A stretch of DNA of 50,954 nt from NCBI GenBank assembly GCA_015069605.1, contig SVII01000009.1, forward strand, positions 1 through 50,954, read 5' to 3'. This stretch comes from Clostridiales bacterium (GTDB lineage: Bacteria > Bacillota > Clostridia > Christensenellales > Borkfalkiaceae). Below the pieces are notes generated by a model, which worked only from the letters and a program-made list of their open reading frames with translations, was not told where the DNA came from and did not search any database. Shown one piece after another: positions 10,443 to 19,139 of this stretch. Made by a program: the position numbers and the translations under genes. How positions within the stretch are numbered: the stretch's first letter is position 1; every line of letters begins with the position of its first letter.

Positions 10443-10673
10443 ATGGAAGAGAGAAACGAAGTTATGAATGAAGAAGTAGTAGCAACGGAAGAAACGAAAG
10501 TTGTTGTAAACTGCCCTAAATGCAGCGCGGCTTTGAAAGTTAGCCAAGGTTCGTATGCATATATGTGTCCCGTTTGCAGCGGTCTTTTCCGTGTTCGTAA
10601 ATGCGAAAGAATCGTGAAAGACGTCAGCCGTGAAACGATGATGGAAGCGTTTGTAAACGTAAACCAAGACTAA
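10443..10673 (+). CDS. Small zinc-ribbon protein
   Basis: 76 residues, with an AAAGGAAGG ribosome binding site 9 bases upstream. The acidic N-terminus (1-18) is followed by a four-Cys zinc ribbon: Cys24/Cys27 (CPKC) and Cys42/Cys45 (CPVC), with 14 residues between the pairs, then a basic FRVRKCE segment. Both the spacing and the L.V..G.....CP.C...F.VRK pattern match the last 40 residues of the membrane protein at 29358-31046 (CPTC...CPGC..VFEVRK). It is the third gene of the protease unit. Zinc ribbons of this size bind nucleic acid or protein; nothing here says which. Function unknown. Confidence 0.8.
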   Translation: MEERNEVMNEEVVATEETKVVVNCPKCSAALKVSQGSYAYMCPVCSGLFRVRKCERIVKDVSRETMMEAFVNVNQD

Positions 10674-10701
10674 TTTCTTCTACGGTATCCACTAAATCAA
10701 T

Positions 10702-10765
10702 AAAAAAGAAAAAGCAAGCGCGCGGAGGGCATTTTTCCTGCGTGCTGGCTTTTCTTTTGCTTTTT
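10702..10765 (+). terminator. Imperfect long hairpin terminator of the protease operon
   Basis: The AAAAGAAAAAGC...GGAGG arm pairs imperfectly with CCTGCGTGCTGGCTTTTCTTTT around an ATTTTT-containing loop and is followed by T-rich sequence. The A-rich left arm could also serve the minus strand. Confidence 0.6.
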
Positions 10766-10854
10766 AGGGGTAAAAAACGCCAAATTTGAGAAGATTTGGT
10801 AAAGATAGAACTTGTATCCTGCGGACGTTTTTTTGGATAAAATAAGATAAAAAT

Positions 10855-10889
10855 AAAAGCCGAAACGAAGAGGTTTCGTTTCGGCTTTT
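10855..10889 (-). terminator. Bidirectional terminator between convergent genes
   Basis: 15 bp perfect stem (10855-10869 with 10875-10889) and 5-base loop, with A-rich sequence on the left and T run on the right. It follows the stop of the minus-strand lipoprotein at once and could also stop transcripts coming from the left. Confidence 0.85.
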
Positions 10890-10906
10890 TATGTTTAAAG
10901 AGGGAA

Positions 10907-13900
10907 TTACGCTGCGGGTTGTTCGATAATCAATTTCATATTTGCGCTGTCGGTGTAATCAAGGATAGCATTGTACGTCGTACCCGTTTCCTTGTCGGTG
11001 AGGAGAAGGGTAGCGGTAGCGTTGGTGTTATACGCGGTCACTTTATACGTGTACGTTTTGCCGTTGCTTGCGGTCATTACGCCAACGTTGTCACCAACGT
11101 TGCCGCCGTCAAATGTGTACGTTACGCCGTTTGTATCGGTGGCATACGTCAAATACAACGCGTCCACTTCGACAAGACGGAAAGCTTTTTCGCTGTTGGA
11201 ATACGCGTTTCTTGCCGCGATATCGTCCACAAATTCCACTTTATAATACAACGTATTGCCTGCAAGAAGGTTTTGCGACCACAACACGATACCGCCGTCA
11301 CGCATTGCGTAGTAGTAATTGGTAGAGGTCGAACCCATCGTAATCTTAGCTTGACCGTTTTGGAAATCGCTACTTACGCCGTCAAAATAGATAATTTTTT
11401 GATAGGACGAAGTAGTGTTTTGCTTCCAAACACCGAACATTGTGTTGGCTTTGGAACAAATTTGATAATCGCCGCTATACAAATTCGCGTATTGAGAAAC
11501 TGCGATAGTTTCGTCGTCAATGAGGAATACGTAGTAGGACATGGGCATATTGCCTTCAAAATAACGGAAATGCATCAACGTGGAATCGATATAGGACATT
11601 TCCACTTCATAGCCCTTAAACGTGGCGTTAACCGTGCCTGTGATATTCGTGGCTTTGATAGTGAACAACGCGTATTCGCCACTAATCGCCCAATTGCCCA
11701 TCCATTTGTTTTGGATATAGAGCTTATGTGTAGCCTCTTCAATCGTCAATTCATAATATTTTTCCGTTTGGGTCAGCGCGCCGACAGCCGTTTCACCATC
11801 ATACACGATGTATTCGCCGTCGAGCTGTTTATAACCATACGTTTTGCCGCCAAACGTGAACGTGCCGCCAACCAAAAGATTGCTCTTGCCATCGAAACGA
11901 ACGACATTGCCTGTTTCGTCAACAAATACAATGCCAGCAAATTTGTCTTTGCGTTCGAGAGAAATTTGGGCGTCGCCCGTGATGATAACGGTGTTGGTGT
12001 CCTCGTCGAAAGAGAGTGTGTATAACGTTCTATTATAAGCGAACTGACCGTTTAAAGTCGAGTTTTGCAAGGTGTAAGTCACGGTAACTTCGCTACCGTT
12101 GATGGTGAGTTTGCCCTGCATATTGCTATTGATAAAAGAAAATCCTTCACCGTTGAAACGCACTGTTTCAAACGTGGGATCATTGCTGATCCAATCACCG
12201 TTGTAGTTATCTTGCAAATATAACGTGTGCGCTGTGTAGGTCGTTTCTGCATTTTGGAAATCGTACAGCGTTGCCGAGAGGATATTGTATCCGTAATAGG
12301 TACAGCAACCAAACAAAATATCGCCTTGATACAAAACAAGATATCCGTCCGTTTCACTGCGTTCGTAGGTGAGCGCATATTCAAAACCATCCGTATGGAG
12401 CAAGGTTGCTTCGCCGAGGCTATTATATCCAACGCCGTGGAGGGTGAGCTGAATACCCGTCGTTTTATCTATCCACGTACCGTTGAAGCTGTCGTTTGCG
12501 TAATAGGTTTGCGTTTTGCCGCCGCCCACAAGGACAAGGAACCCGTTTTCATCCACGGATACGACGTAGTTGTTATCCAAGGTTGCCGTGCCGTCGTCAT
12601 TGAGGACGTATTTGCCGCTTGCGCTTTCTAAAATTTGTTCGTCCGTTTGCATACCGTTTGCGATATACGCTTTGTATGCGTACGACCAGTTGCCTTTGCC
12701 GTCAAACTCATAGAACTTGCTAACGGTCGCGGATTTTTTCCAAACACCTTTAAATGCGTCGTAGGATTTCAATGCGGAAACGTTGACGGTTTCTATCGTA
12801 TCATCTTCGTACACGAGGGTCAGAACTCCGTTATTTACGGCGTAGGTAAAGGTTGCCCAACCCAGCTCGCCGCCTTCCAGCGTACCCGTAGAGCCGTACA
12901 GCGTATAATAACAATCGTCTTCGGTGTAGAACTCGCCGCGAAGAAGCTCGCCGCCCTTGATGGCAATGAGGGGGTTTTCGTTCGTGAAATAGTTCGTGTC
13001 GGTGATTTTTAAAAGATTGCCGTCCAATACGCCTTTGAAGTCGTAATATGCATAGCGATTGAGATCAAAATTGGGATCGGCGTTTTCGTCTTCCGTCACG
13101 ACTTCGCCAAAATAATATCTAGCAAGTTTCGCACTTTCGATAATCAGCGTGTCCCCGTCGAAAAGATAATTCGTCGTTTGCGTCGTCGCGCCGTCCGTGT
13201 ACGTAGCTTTGCCTTTGTCGTTTAAGGTAAGGGTGACGGGTTTCGTCGAGCCGTCAAGCACGATTGTGTATTCGCCTACAACGAGGGTGGGATCGGCAAA
13301 CCCGACGTAAAAGGTTGCGTTTCTTGTCGTTAAATAGGAGAACGGCAATTTTTGCGTGAGATTTTCATCAAGATACAAACCGAAGGACAAATAACCGTTG
13401 TCCGCTTCGTAATAATAATCCAAACTGCCGTTTGCAAAGGCTTCTCCGATAGCAACGTAAGGATCGTCTGAGGAATCAAGGTAATCAAGAGTCAATTCCG
13501 TTGCCCCGTTGACTTTGGTAGGCGTCAGGGTGACGTTGCCTTGCGCGTCGATTGTTTTTGCAATATATTTTCTTGTAATCGTCGTGGTAGTAGCCGTTTC
13601 CGCTTCGGAGGGCTCGTAATTGATGGTAGGCAATTCGCCGTCCGCCATAATCCAGTTGTATTCCTTCCAACCTAATGTATTTTTTAACGTTTTGGTGATC
13701 GAAGAAAGGGGAACGTTGTCCGCGCAGTTAAAGATTACAAATTTTGCCGCGCCTGCGGAGGAAGTACCTTGCTCATAACCGCCGCCAACGAACGCCGCTG
13801 TGTTTTCATATGCCGCGCCTGCTGCCGCTGTTGCTGAAAGACTGCCTTTGAAGAATGCGTCGTTTACGATCGTGTCATTTTCCGCAAAACCAACAAGCCC

Positions 13901-15187
13901 GCCTGCGTTTGCATAGCAATATTCCATTGCCGCCATGGTAGCGGAGGAAAGGGTTTGGGTGGCTTTCGCCGCGATTTTACCCGTTGCGTAGCAGTTGCTG
14001 ACTGAAGTATGTTGTCCAAGTCCGCCTGCGATACCGCCTGCGCGGATTGCACCGTTGACGTTGCCCGTTGCGTAGGAGTTATGGATATACGCCGCCGCGA
14101 AAGGATAGTTGGTGGTTAAATACCCTGAAATGCCGCCTGCGTACAACGCCGCGCCTTTGAGAATATTCACGTCTACGTCCACGTTCGCATAAGCGACTTC
14201 GGAAGGGTAATAACTGTCATATTCTTGGATATATACGCCTTGTTGATAACCGATTAAACCACCGACGAAAGAGAAATACGCGTCGTCGGAATAGACGTTC
14301 AGCGTGCCATTGGTGGAGTCGCAAAGATACGTTCTCGCGCCGATACCGTAACCAATCAACGATCCGCACGTGATTGTGAGGTTTCCGCTGTCCACAGGAT
14401 CGTCGATGCTTGCCGTAATCGTGAAGTTGTCAAGGTTGATGCCGTAGAACAGACCGCTGCTGGTGACGGACAAATCGACCATAACCGCACCGAACAAGCC
14501 CACGTAGTTAGAATTGGTGGAATTGATCGTGAAGTTGGAGATGGTATAACGAGTGCTTTCACCCGTATTTCCGTCGTTATAGCAGGAAAAACAGCCCGCA
14601 AAATACGCATTTTCGTTGCGAAGATCCCCAATGACTTTCAATTCTTCGCCTTTACAATCAATGTCGTTGGCAAGCATATACGTACCCGTTACGTACGCGT
14701 AATCACCTGCATTGACTTTGTCCGCAATAAATAAAAGATCGACGGGACGGGTGACCATAAAGGGAGATTCAAATGAACCGTCACCATTCATGGACGAAAC
14801 GTCCTTTTGAACGCCTGCCACCGTGAAGGTCATGTTTTGCGTCGCCGTCACCGAATACACGCCGAGATCGTCGGGGGCGATGGCTTGACCGTTCAAAGAC
14901 ACGATAGGCGTGCCTGCATAAAACGCTCCGACGTCAATACTAAACATCACTATGTCGCCGTGGCTGACTGTTGTGTTGTTTGCCGTTGCGGAAACGAATT
15001 TATAACCTTCCCCATTCGTGAAATGGACGGTGTATTCGCCCTGAGGGGGGTCCACGATTTCGGAAGAGGAGGACGATTGCGAGCTCCCGCCAACGGAAGC
15101 AACTTCGTCGTCATCGTCGCAACCCACCGCAGCGATTGTGAACGCGCAGGAAAGGGAAAGTAAAAAGGCAATGAGATATTTTTTCAT
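10907..15187 (-). CDS. Large surface lipoprotein with GLUG-like and F.G.W repeat modules
   Basis: 1426 residues. Signal peptide with lipobox AAVGC (Cys23), then Asp/Ser-rich tether. Residues about 50-130 form a beta domain like those of bacterial adhesins (YTVHFTNGEGYKF). About 140-510 hold GLUG-type repeats typical of a beta-helix surface stalk (NSYATGNVNGAIRAGGIAG; NCYATGKI). From about 520 on there are at least six modules of some 75-100 residues with pattern F.G.W......F.FDG.G (FKGVW, FNGTW, YNGDW, FAGIV, WMGNW, FGVWK); I do not know a name for this module. No enzyme motif is visible. Inferred to be a cell-surface adhesion or substrate-binding stalk. A single-gene transcript: promoter 15243-15271 on the minus strand, terminator at 10855-10889. 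The next gene is divergent. Confidence 0.85.
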   Translation of the reverse strand: MKKYLIAFLLSLSCAFTIAAVGCDDDDEVASVGGSSQSSSSSEIVDPPQGEYTVHFTNGEGYKFVSATANNTTVSHGDIVMFSIDVGAFYAGTPIVSLNGQAIAPDDLGVYSVTATQNMTFTVAGVQKDVSSMNGDGSFESPFMVTRPVDLLFIADKVNAGDYAYVTGTYMLANDIDCKGEELKVIGDLRNENAYFAGCFSCYNDGNTGESTRYTISNFTINSTNSNYVGLFGAVMVDLSVTSSGLFYGINLDNFTITASIDDPVDSGNLTITCGSLIGYGIGARTYLCDSTNGTLNVYSDDAYFSFVGGLIGYQQGVYIQEYDSYYPSEVAYANVDVDVNILKGAALYAGGISGYLTTNYPFAAAYIHNSYATGNVNGAIRAGGIAGGLGQHTSVSNCYATGKIAAKATQTLSSATMAAMEYCYANAGGLVGFAENDTIVNDAFFKGSLSATAAAGAAYENTAAFVGGGYEQGTSSAGAAKFVIFNCADNVPLSSITKTLKNTLGWKEYNWIMADGELPTINYEPSEAETATTTTITRKYIAKTIDAQGNVTLTPTKVNGATELTLDYLDSSDDPYVAIGEAFANGSLDYYYEADNGYLSFGLYLDENLTQKLPFSYLTTRNATFYVGFADPTLVVGEYTIVLDGSTKPVTLTLNDKGKATYTDGATTQTTNYLFDGDTLIIESAKLARYYFGEVVTEDENADPNFDLNRYAYYDFKGVLDGNLLKITDTNYFTNENPLIAIKGGELLRGEFYTEDDCYYTLYGSTGTLEGGELGWATFTYAVNNGVLTLVYEDDTIETVNVSALKSYDAFKGVWKKSATVSKFYEFDGKGNWSYAYKAYIANGMQTDEQILESASGKYVLNDDGTATLDNNYVVSVDENGFLVLVGGGKTQTYYANDSFNGTWIDKTTGIQLTLHGVGYNSLGEATLLHTDGFEYALTYERSETDGYLVLYQGDILFGCCTYYGYNILSATLYDFQNAETTYTAHTLYLQDNYNGDWISNDPTFETVRFNGEGFSFINSNMQGKLTINGSEVTVTYTLQNSTLNGQFAYNRTLYTLSFDEDTNTVIITGDAQISLERKDKFAGIVFVDETGNVVRFDGKSNLLVGGTFTFGGKTYGYKQLDGEYIVYDGETAVGALTQTEKYYELTIEEATHKLYIQNKWMGNWAISGEYALFTIKATNITGTVNATFKGYEVEMSYIDSTLMHFRYFEGNMPMSYYVFLIDDETIAVSQYANLYSGDYQICSKANTMFGVWKQNTTSSYQKIIYFDGVSSDFQNGQAKITMGSTSTNYYYAMRDGGIVLWSQNLLAGNTLYYKVEFVDDIAARNAYSNSEKAFRLVEVDALYLTYATDTNGVTYTFDGGNVGDNVGVMTASNGKTYTYKVTAYNTNATATLLLTDKETGTTYNAILDYTDSANMKLIIEQPAA

Positions 15188-15242
15188 AATAACTCCGTAA
15201 AAGTAAGAATTCTAAACTCTAAAATATGATATTTACTTCCTT

Positions 15243-15271
15243 ATTATACAATATATAAGGGGAAATGACAA
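15243..15271 (-). promoter_or_regulatory. Promoter of the 1426-residue lipoprotein gene
   Basis: Read on the minus strand: TTGTCA (15271-15266), 17 bp spacer, TATAAT (15248-15243). The start codon is about 55 bases downstream, behind a GGAG ribosome binding site. Confidence 0.75.
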
Positions 15272-15354
15272 GAAAAAACGGGTTGCATTGAAGAATTTTA
15301 CTTGTTTTTCACAAAAGGAAGTGTCGCGTAAGGGGTGGGCGGCGGTTGAAATAC

Positions 15355-15383
15355 TTGACAAGTTTCCCATCGTATTGTATAAT
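15355..15383 (+). promoter_or_regulatory. Consensus sigma-A promoter of the redox operon
   Basis: TTGACA (15355-15360), exactly 17 bp, TATAAT (15378-15383). It shows that translation cannot begin at the upstream in-frame ATG at 15346, which lies before the promoter. Confidence 0.92.
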
Positions 15384-15405
15384 AGAAGAAAAAGGAGTTG
15401 ACCAA

Positions 15406-16221
15406 ATGACGAAAAAAACGATAGAAAAAATTCGCCGTATTTATGGGATATGTCTCGCCGCAATGTCGATTGTCGTGGGAATATTGTTGATCGTGCAAGC
15501 ATGGTCGATCTTTTTAAGCGGTGAAAAGAATCCGTACACGGTCGCTTCCGTCACCATTCATTTTAAGAAAATTTCTCCGTTTGTGTGGGGATGGGTCGCG
15601 ATGAGTTTAATTTCAGTTGTGTTATCCATAGCCTTTCCTGATAAAAAAGAAAAGGTGGCGGCATACGTGGACGTGAAGTTGACGTTCAAGCGTTTACAAG
15701 CGCGTTTGCCCAAAACGCAAGACGGAATGCAGGAAGTAGAAAAACAAAACTTTTTCCAAATCGTGGCTTGGTCGGTTTGCGCGGTGCTGTGTGTTGTGGC
15801 AGCGGTTTCGATTGGCTGGACGTTGTTGGAAACAAGTTATACGCCTCGTTTTGAAACAGAATTTTTCGCAGGACACGGCGCGGTAGCTGATCGTTTGGTG
15901 CGTATCTTGCCTTGGATATTTGCCGCTCTTGCGGTGTACGCGTGCGCGCTGTATTTTGAAGAACGTAGTGTGAAAAAACAAACGGAACTTGTTAAAGCGA
16001 AATTTGTAGAAAACGCAAAACAAGGTGTTCAAGCGATTAAAAAAGAAGAAAAATCCGCCAAAACGTATTTTTGGCAGACAAAAAAGTTTGTATTTTGGGT
16101 AAGGATTGGGATTTGCGTCGTAGGCGTGGCGTTGTTCGTTGTGGGGATTTTTAACTGCGGTATGGCGGACGTGTACGAAAAAGCGAAAAATATCTGTACA
16201 CAATGCATCGGGTTGGGTTGA
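15406..16221 (+). CDS. Membrane protein with C-terminal CD1871A-like CXXC tail
   Basis: 271 residues, starting at ATG 15406 behind AAAGGAG; the earlier ATG at 15346 is upstream of the promoter. About four transmembrane helices (near 12-32, 57-75, 120-140, 168-186) come before a Lys-rich cytoplasmic segment (about 190-225). The C-terminal 40 residues are one more helix ending in GMADVYEKAKNICTQCIGLG. This end matches my memory of the small clostridial CD1871A family of CXXC proteins (one helix, then KA..IC.ECIGIG), normally about 45 residues alone. Here it appears fused to a larger membrane domain I cannot name. The two cysteines (CTQC) probably shuttle electrons or bind a metal or cluster at the membrane surface. 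First gene of a three-gene operon with an iron-sulfur membrane protein and a TlpA protein. Confidence 0.8.
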   Translation: MTKKTIEKIRRIYGICLAAMSIVVGILLIVQAWSIFLSGEKNPYTVASVTIHFKKISPFVWGWVAMSLISVVLSIAFPDKKEKVAAYVDVKLTFKRLQARLPKTQDGMQEVEKQNFFQIVAWSVCAVLCVVAAVSIGWTLLETSYTPRFETEFFAGHGAVADRLVRILPWIFAALAVYACALYFEERSVKKQTELVKAKFVENAKQGVQAIKKEEKSAKTYFWQTKKFVFWVRIGICVVGVALFVVGIFNCGMADVYEKAKNICTQCIGLG

Positions 16222-16222
16222 T

Positions 16223-17215
16223 ATGAAGAAATTTTTCACAAAAATTAAAAATTGGTTTGTCGATCATAAACCGTCTAAACGCAGGATTATTCAACTGTAC
16301 ACGGCGCTTTTGTACAATGCGAATATCAAAGGCTTTTTCAATGGTCAAATCTATAAAGGCCCGACGAAAAATCTCTGCGTACCTGGTATAAACTGCTATT
16401 CCTGTCCAGGAGCAGTAGGGTCTTGTCCGCTTGGCGCACTGCAAAACGCGTTGTCGGCGTCCGACACTCGTTTGCCTGCATACATATTTGGCATTGTTAT
16501 TTTGTTTGGCTTGTTGCTTGGTAGAACGATTTGCGGCTTTTTATGCCCGATTGGGTTGGGACAGGATCTCTTATATAAGATCAAAACGCCTAAACTTAAG
16601 AAAAATAAAGTGACGTACGCGCTGTCCTATTTAAAATACGTACTTCTAATAGCGCTTGTCGTAATCGTGCCTTTGGTGTTTGCGGTTCCCGGATTTTGTG
16701 AATTTATCTGCCCTGCGGGTACGTTTGAGGGTGGTTTTGGTTTACTTTCCAACCAAGCGAACGAAGGATTGTTGGCGATTTTGGGCCCGTTATTCACTTG
16801 GAAATTCACCGTTTTGGTGCTTGTGGCCGTCGGGGGTATTTTTATCTTCCGTATATTTTGTCGTTTTTTGTGTCCGCTTGGTGCGTTGTACGGATTTTTC
16901 TGCCGTATCGCAATGTTGGGTGTAAAACTCGATAAAAATAAATGCACCGATTGCGGACTTTGTATCTCCGTTTGCAAAATGGATATCAAACGAGTGGGTG
17001 ACCACGAATGTATCCATTGTGGCGCGTGTATTTCCGTTTGTCCCACCAAGGCGATTACTTGGAAAGGCTCCCAGTTATTTGTGCGTGAAAACAACGTGGA
17101 TATGCCTGCGGATACGGAAATCAAGCCGATTGCTTCCATGTTAAAACCGAAGACGGAAACATCCGCAAAAGTAGAAAAAATGGCAACTGCGGAGGTCGAA
17201 AATGAAAACGAATAA
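16223..17215 (+). CDS. NapH/CcoG-like 4Fe-4S membrane protein
   Basis: 330 residues, starting at ATG 16223, one base after the previous stop's last base; translation is probably coupled because no strong ribosome binding site is visible. A polytopic membrane protein with several cysteine clusters: CYSCPG..GSCPLGA near the N-terminus, RTICGFLCPIG, FCEFICPAG and FCRFLCPLGA in the membrane part, and a C-terminal double-cluster ferredoxin (CTDCGLCISVCKMDI and CIHCGACISVCPTKAI). This layout is that of the NapH/NosR/CcoG group, which pass electrons through the membrane. Quinol oxidase partners are absent, and the neighbours are CXXC and TlpA proteins. Inferred role: taking electrons from cytosolic ferredoxin and reducing extracytoplasmic thiol-disulfide partners. 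The last 30 residues are a polar tail; the gene overlaps the next by 14 bases. Confidence 0.88.
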   Translation: MKKFFTKIKNWFVDHKPSKRRIIQLYTALLYNANIKGFFNGQIYKGPTKNLCVPGINCYSCPGAVGSCPLGALQNALSASDTRLPAYIFGIVILFGLLLGRTICGFLCPIGLGQDLLYKIKTPKLKKNKVTYALSYLKYVLLIALVVIVPLVFAVPGFCEFICPAGTFEGGFGLLSNQANEGLLAILGPLFTWKFTVLVLVAVGGIFIFRIFCRFLCPLGALYGFFCRIAMLGVKLDKNKCTDCGLCISVCKMDIKRVGDHECIHCGACISVCPTKAITWKGSQLFVRENNVDMPADTEIKPIASMLKPKTETSAKVEKMATAEVENENE

Positions 17216-17798
17216 AAAGTTGGAAATTACGGCTTGGGTGGCGGCAGGTACGCTTCTAATGGGGGCTTTGGCGTATTATAACTTCGTGGATAAGCCTATT
17301 CAAAGAGGTGTGGAAGTAGGGGATTTTTGCCCCGATTTTACGATTGCTACTTATCAAGTGCAAGACGGAGAATTTAAAACGGGCGGGGATTTCTTCACGC
17401 TTTCTGACCAGTTGGACAAAGTAGTGATTATCAATTTTTGGGCGACCTATTGCGCGCCTTGCAAAGCGGAATTGCCTGAATTTAATCAAATCCAAGAAAC
17501 GTATAGCGAGGACGTCGTTGTCATCACGTTGGATGGAGAAACGTCTTTGACGGACGAACAACTGCTTGCTTGGATGAATACCAACGAGGAAAGCGCGGCT
17601 TGGGACAGCTTTTCTATTCTATTTGCGAAATATGACGGCAGTGAAGGCTCGGCGGCGAACGTGTACAATCGATTAGGGTTTGTCAGCGGCGCGTTGCCGG
17701 CAACGGTGGTCGTTGATCGCGAGGGAAAAATTGCCTTTAAAAAGGAAGGCTCAATGCATTACGAGGATTTGGAAAAGGTGATTACGCCTTTGTTATAA
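17202..17798 (+). CDS. TlpA-like membrane-anchored thioredoxin
   Basis: 198 residues. One N-terminal helix (about 8-26) serves as an uncleaved anchor, since there is no lipobox Cys. A TlpA/ResA-type thioredoxin fold follows, with active site WATYCAPCK (Cys84, Cys87) and the cis-proline region GALPATVVVD. Family members reduce disulfides outside the cytoplasm, classically for cytochrome c maturation, but no cytochrome genes are present here. Start ATG 17202 has GGAGG upstream, within the preceding gene. With its operon partners it forms a plausible chain: ferredoxin, NapH-like protein, CXXC membrane protein, TlpA. Likely clients are the surface proteins encoded on the facing strand, one of which has its own TlpA domain. 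Confidence 0.9.
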   Translation: MKTNKKLEITAWVAAGTLLMGALAYYNFVDKPIQRGVEVGDFCPDFTIATYQVQDGEFKTGGDFFTLSDQLDKVVIINFWATYCAPCKAELPEFNQIQETYSEDVVVITLDGETSLTDEQLLAWMNTNEESAAWDSFSILFAKYDGSEGSAANVYNRLGFVSGALPATVVVDREGKIAFKKEGSMHYEDLEKVITPLL

Positions 17799-17817
17799 AA
17801 AGTTATTTCAATATAAA

Positions 17818-17850
17818 AACAAAGCGGAGCTTTTGAAAGCTCCGCTTTTC
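17818..17850 (+). terminator. Bidirectional terminator between redox operon and lipoprotein operon
   Basis: 12 bp stem AAAGCGGAGCTT/AAGCTCCGCTTT (17821-17832 with 17837-17848), flanked by A's on the left and T's on the right, so it can act on both converging transcripts. Confidence 0.88.
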
Positions 17851-17868
17851 TTATGGGATGGGGTGGAT

Positions 17869-19125
17869 TTACGCCGCTGTATTAATCAAATCAACGGTTA
17901 CAGTTACCGTTTCTGCGTTTTCCGCATGGATGATGATATAATATGTTTCACCTGCTTGTGCTTCCAATATTCCGTCAGTCATTTCAATGAATTCCAAGTC
18001 GATCATTACGAAAATCGTACCTTCGTTACATTCAAACTTGTACGTATCCGTTTCTTCGGGGATAAAGGGAAGGCTGATTCTGCCGTTTGTCAACGTCAAA
18101 ACGTTTTCACCAACCGCCAACAACTGCGTAATATGAATGGATTTATACACTTTTTCTTCCAAATCGTCCTCGGCTTTTGTGAAAGTGAAGGTTACGCTTT
18201 CGTTTTCTGCTAAAATGATTTGGGTATAAGTTGGTGTTACGGTTTGTGTTTCTCCATTTTTATCCGTGTACGTTACGCCCGTGTGATCGGTGTAAAAACC
18301 ATATGCGCCTGCTGTCGTTGCGGTAAAAACACGGGTAATGGGTTGAGATGAATCGGTTACAAGCACAGGTTTTTCCGATTGTAATGCGCCGCTAATTTCT
18401 CCCGTTTTTGTGATTGCAAACGTCACGTTTCCAGCTTTTTCGTTTTGCGTGGTAATGGTGATATAACAATCGGTGTCCGCTGTCCAATCAAACGTAGCGG
18501 AATTCGTTGACGTCGCATCTTCGCTGTAATTTGCGATAGTGTACGTGATCTTCGCGTTCGTATCCGTCGTCGCGATTGTGTACGCGCCTGCCTCGTCTGC
18601 TGTGAAAATATATTCCGCGGGCGTGTTTGTTTTTACGCTTGCCGTGTGTTCACCCACCGTGATAGAGGGAATCACCTTTTGCACATCGCCTACATTCAGC
18701 GTAATGGTTGCGGTTTCGCCGGTTTTCGTCGAAATGGTTAGTGCCGTCGTGTAGGTGTACATAATTTCCACGTTCTTTTCCGCCGCACTTCCCGAAATAA
18801 TGGTAGCGTTTTGCAATACGACGTTTGCGTTGTCATCCGTCCAAGACAATACGTAATTGTTGCCTGTGACAAAGACTCTGCCAAAGGATACGTTTACCGT
18901 TTTTCCTGCGGGAATTTCAATGTCGTTTGCGCCTTTCATTAAGTACACAACTTCTTCTTCCTCTTGTGTAAAAGAGGAGCTTTCACTCTCAATATTTTCG
19001 CTTGAACTCGTACCTGCCCCCGTCGAAGCGGAGTTTTCACTGTCTTTACACGCCGCAAACGCCGCGGTGGAAAGTGCGAGGATAAGTGCCGCGTAAAGAA
19101 CGGCAGATTTTTTAAAAGTGTTCAT
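17869..19125 (-). CDS. Surface lipoprotein with repeated beta domains
   Basis: 418 residues, last gene of the minus-strand lipoprotein operon. Signal peptide with lipobox AFAAC (Cys26), Ser/Glu-rich tether to about 60. The rest is beta-rich with three to four similar segments carrying the pattern A.Y.F.A..AG.Y.I/F (EYIFTADEAGAYTI; TRVFTATTAGAYGF; PEETDTYKFEC), which resembles the prepeptidase C-terminal (PPC)-type or a related carbohydrate-binding fold. No catalytic motif is visible. RBS AGAGGT sits 8 bases upstream, overlapping the end of the preceding gene (14-base gap). Function unknown; a binding or scaffold role is inferred. Confidence 0.8.
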   Translation of the reverse strand: MNTFKKSAVLYAALILALSTAAFAACKDSENSASTGAGTSSSENIESESSSFTQEEEEVVYLMKGANDIEIPAGKTVNVSFGRVFVTGNNYVLSWTDDNANVVLQNATIISGSAAEKNVEIMYTYTTALTISTKTGETATITLNVGDVQKVIPSITVGEHTASVKTNTPAEYIFTADEAGAYTIATTDTNAKITYTIANYSEDATSTNSATFDWTADTDCYITITTQNEKAGNVTFAITKTGEISGALQSEKPVLVTDSSQPITRVFTATTAGAYGFYTDHTGVTYTDKNGETQTVTPTYTQIILAENESVTFTFTKAEDDLEEKVYKSIHITQLLAVGENVLTLTNGRISLPFIPEETDTYKFECNEGTIFVMIDLEFIEMTDGILEAQAGETYYIIIHAENAETVTVTVDLINTAA

Positions 19126-19139
19126 ATTAATACCTCTAA

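Noticed and set aside
15346-15405. Upstream in-frame ATG extending the CXXC-tailed membrane protein by 20 residues
   Set aside because: It lies before the TTGACA/TATAAT promoter, so it would not be in the transcript; ATG 15406 has AAAGGAG.
16139-16222. Earlier in-frame start for the NapH-like protein
   Set aside because: It would overlap the preceding gene by 83 bases in another frame and lacks a ribosome binding site; the family start fits 16223.
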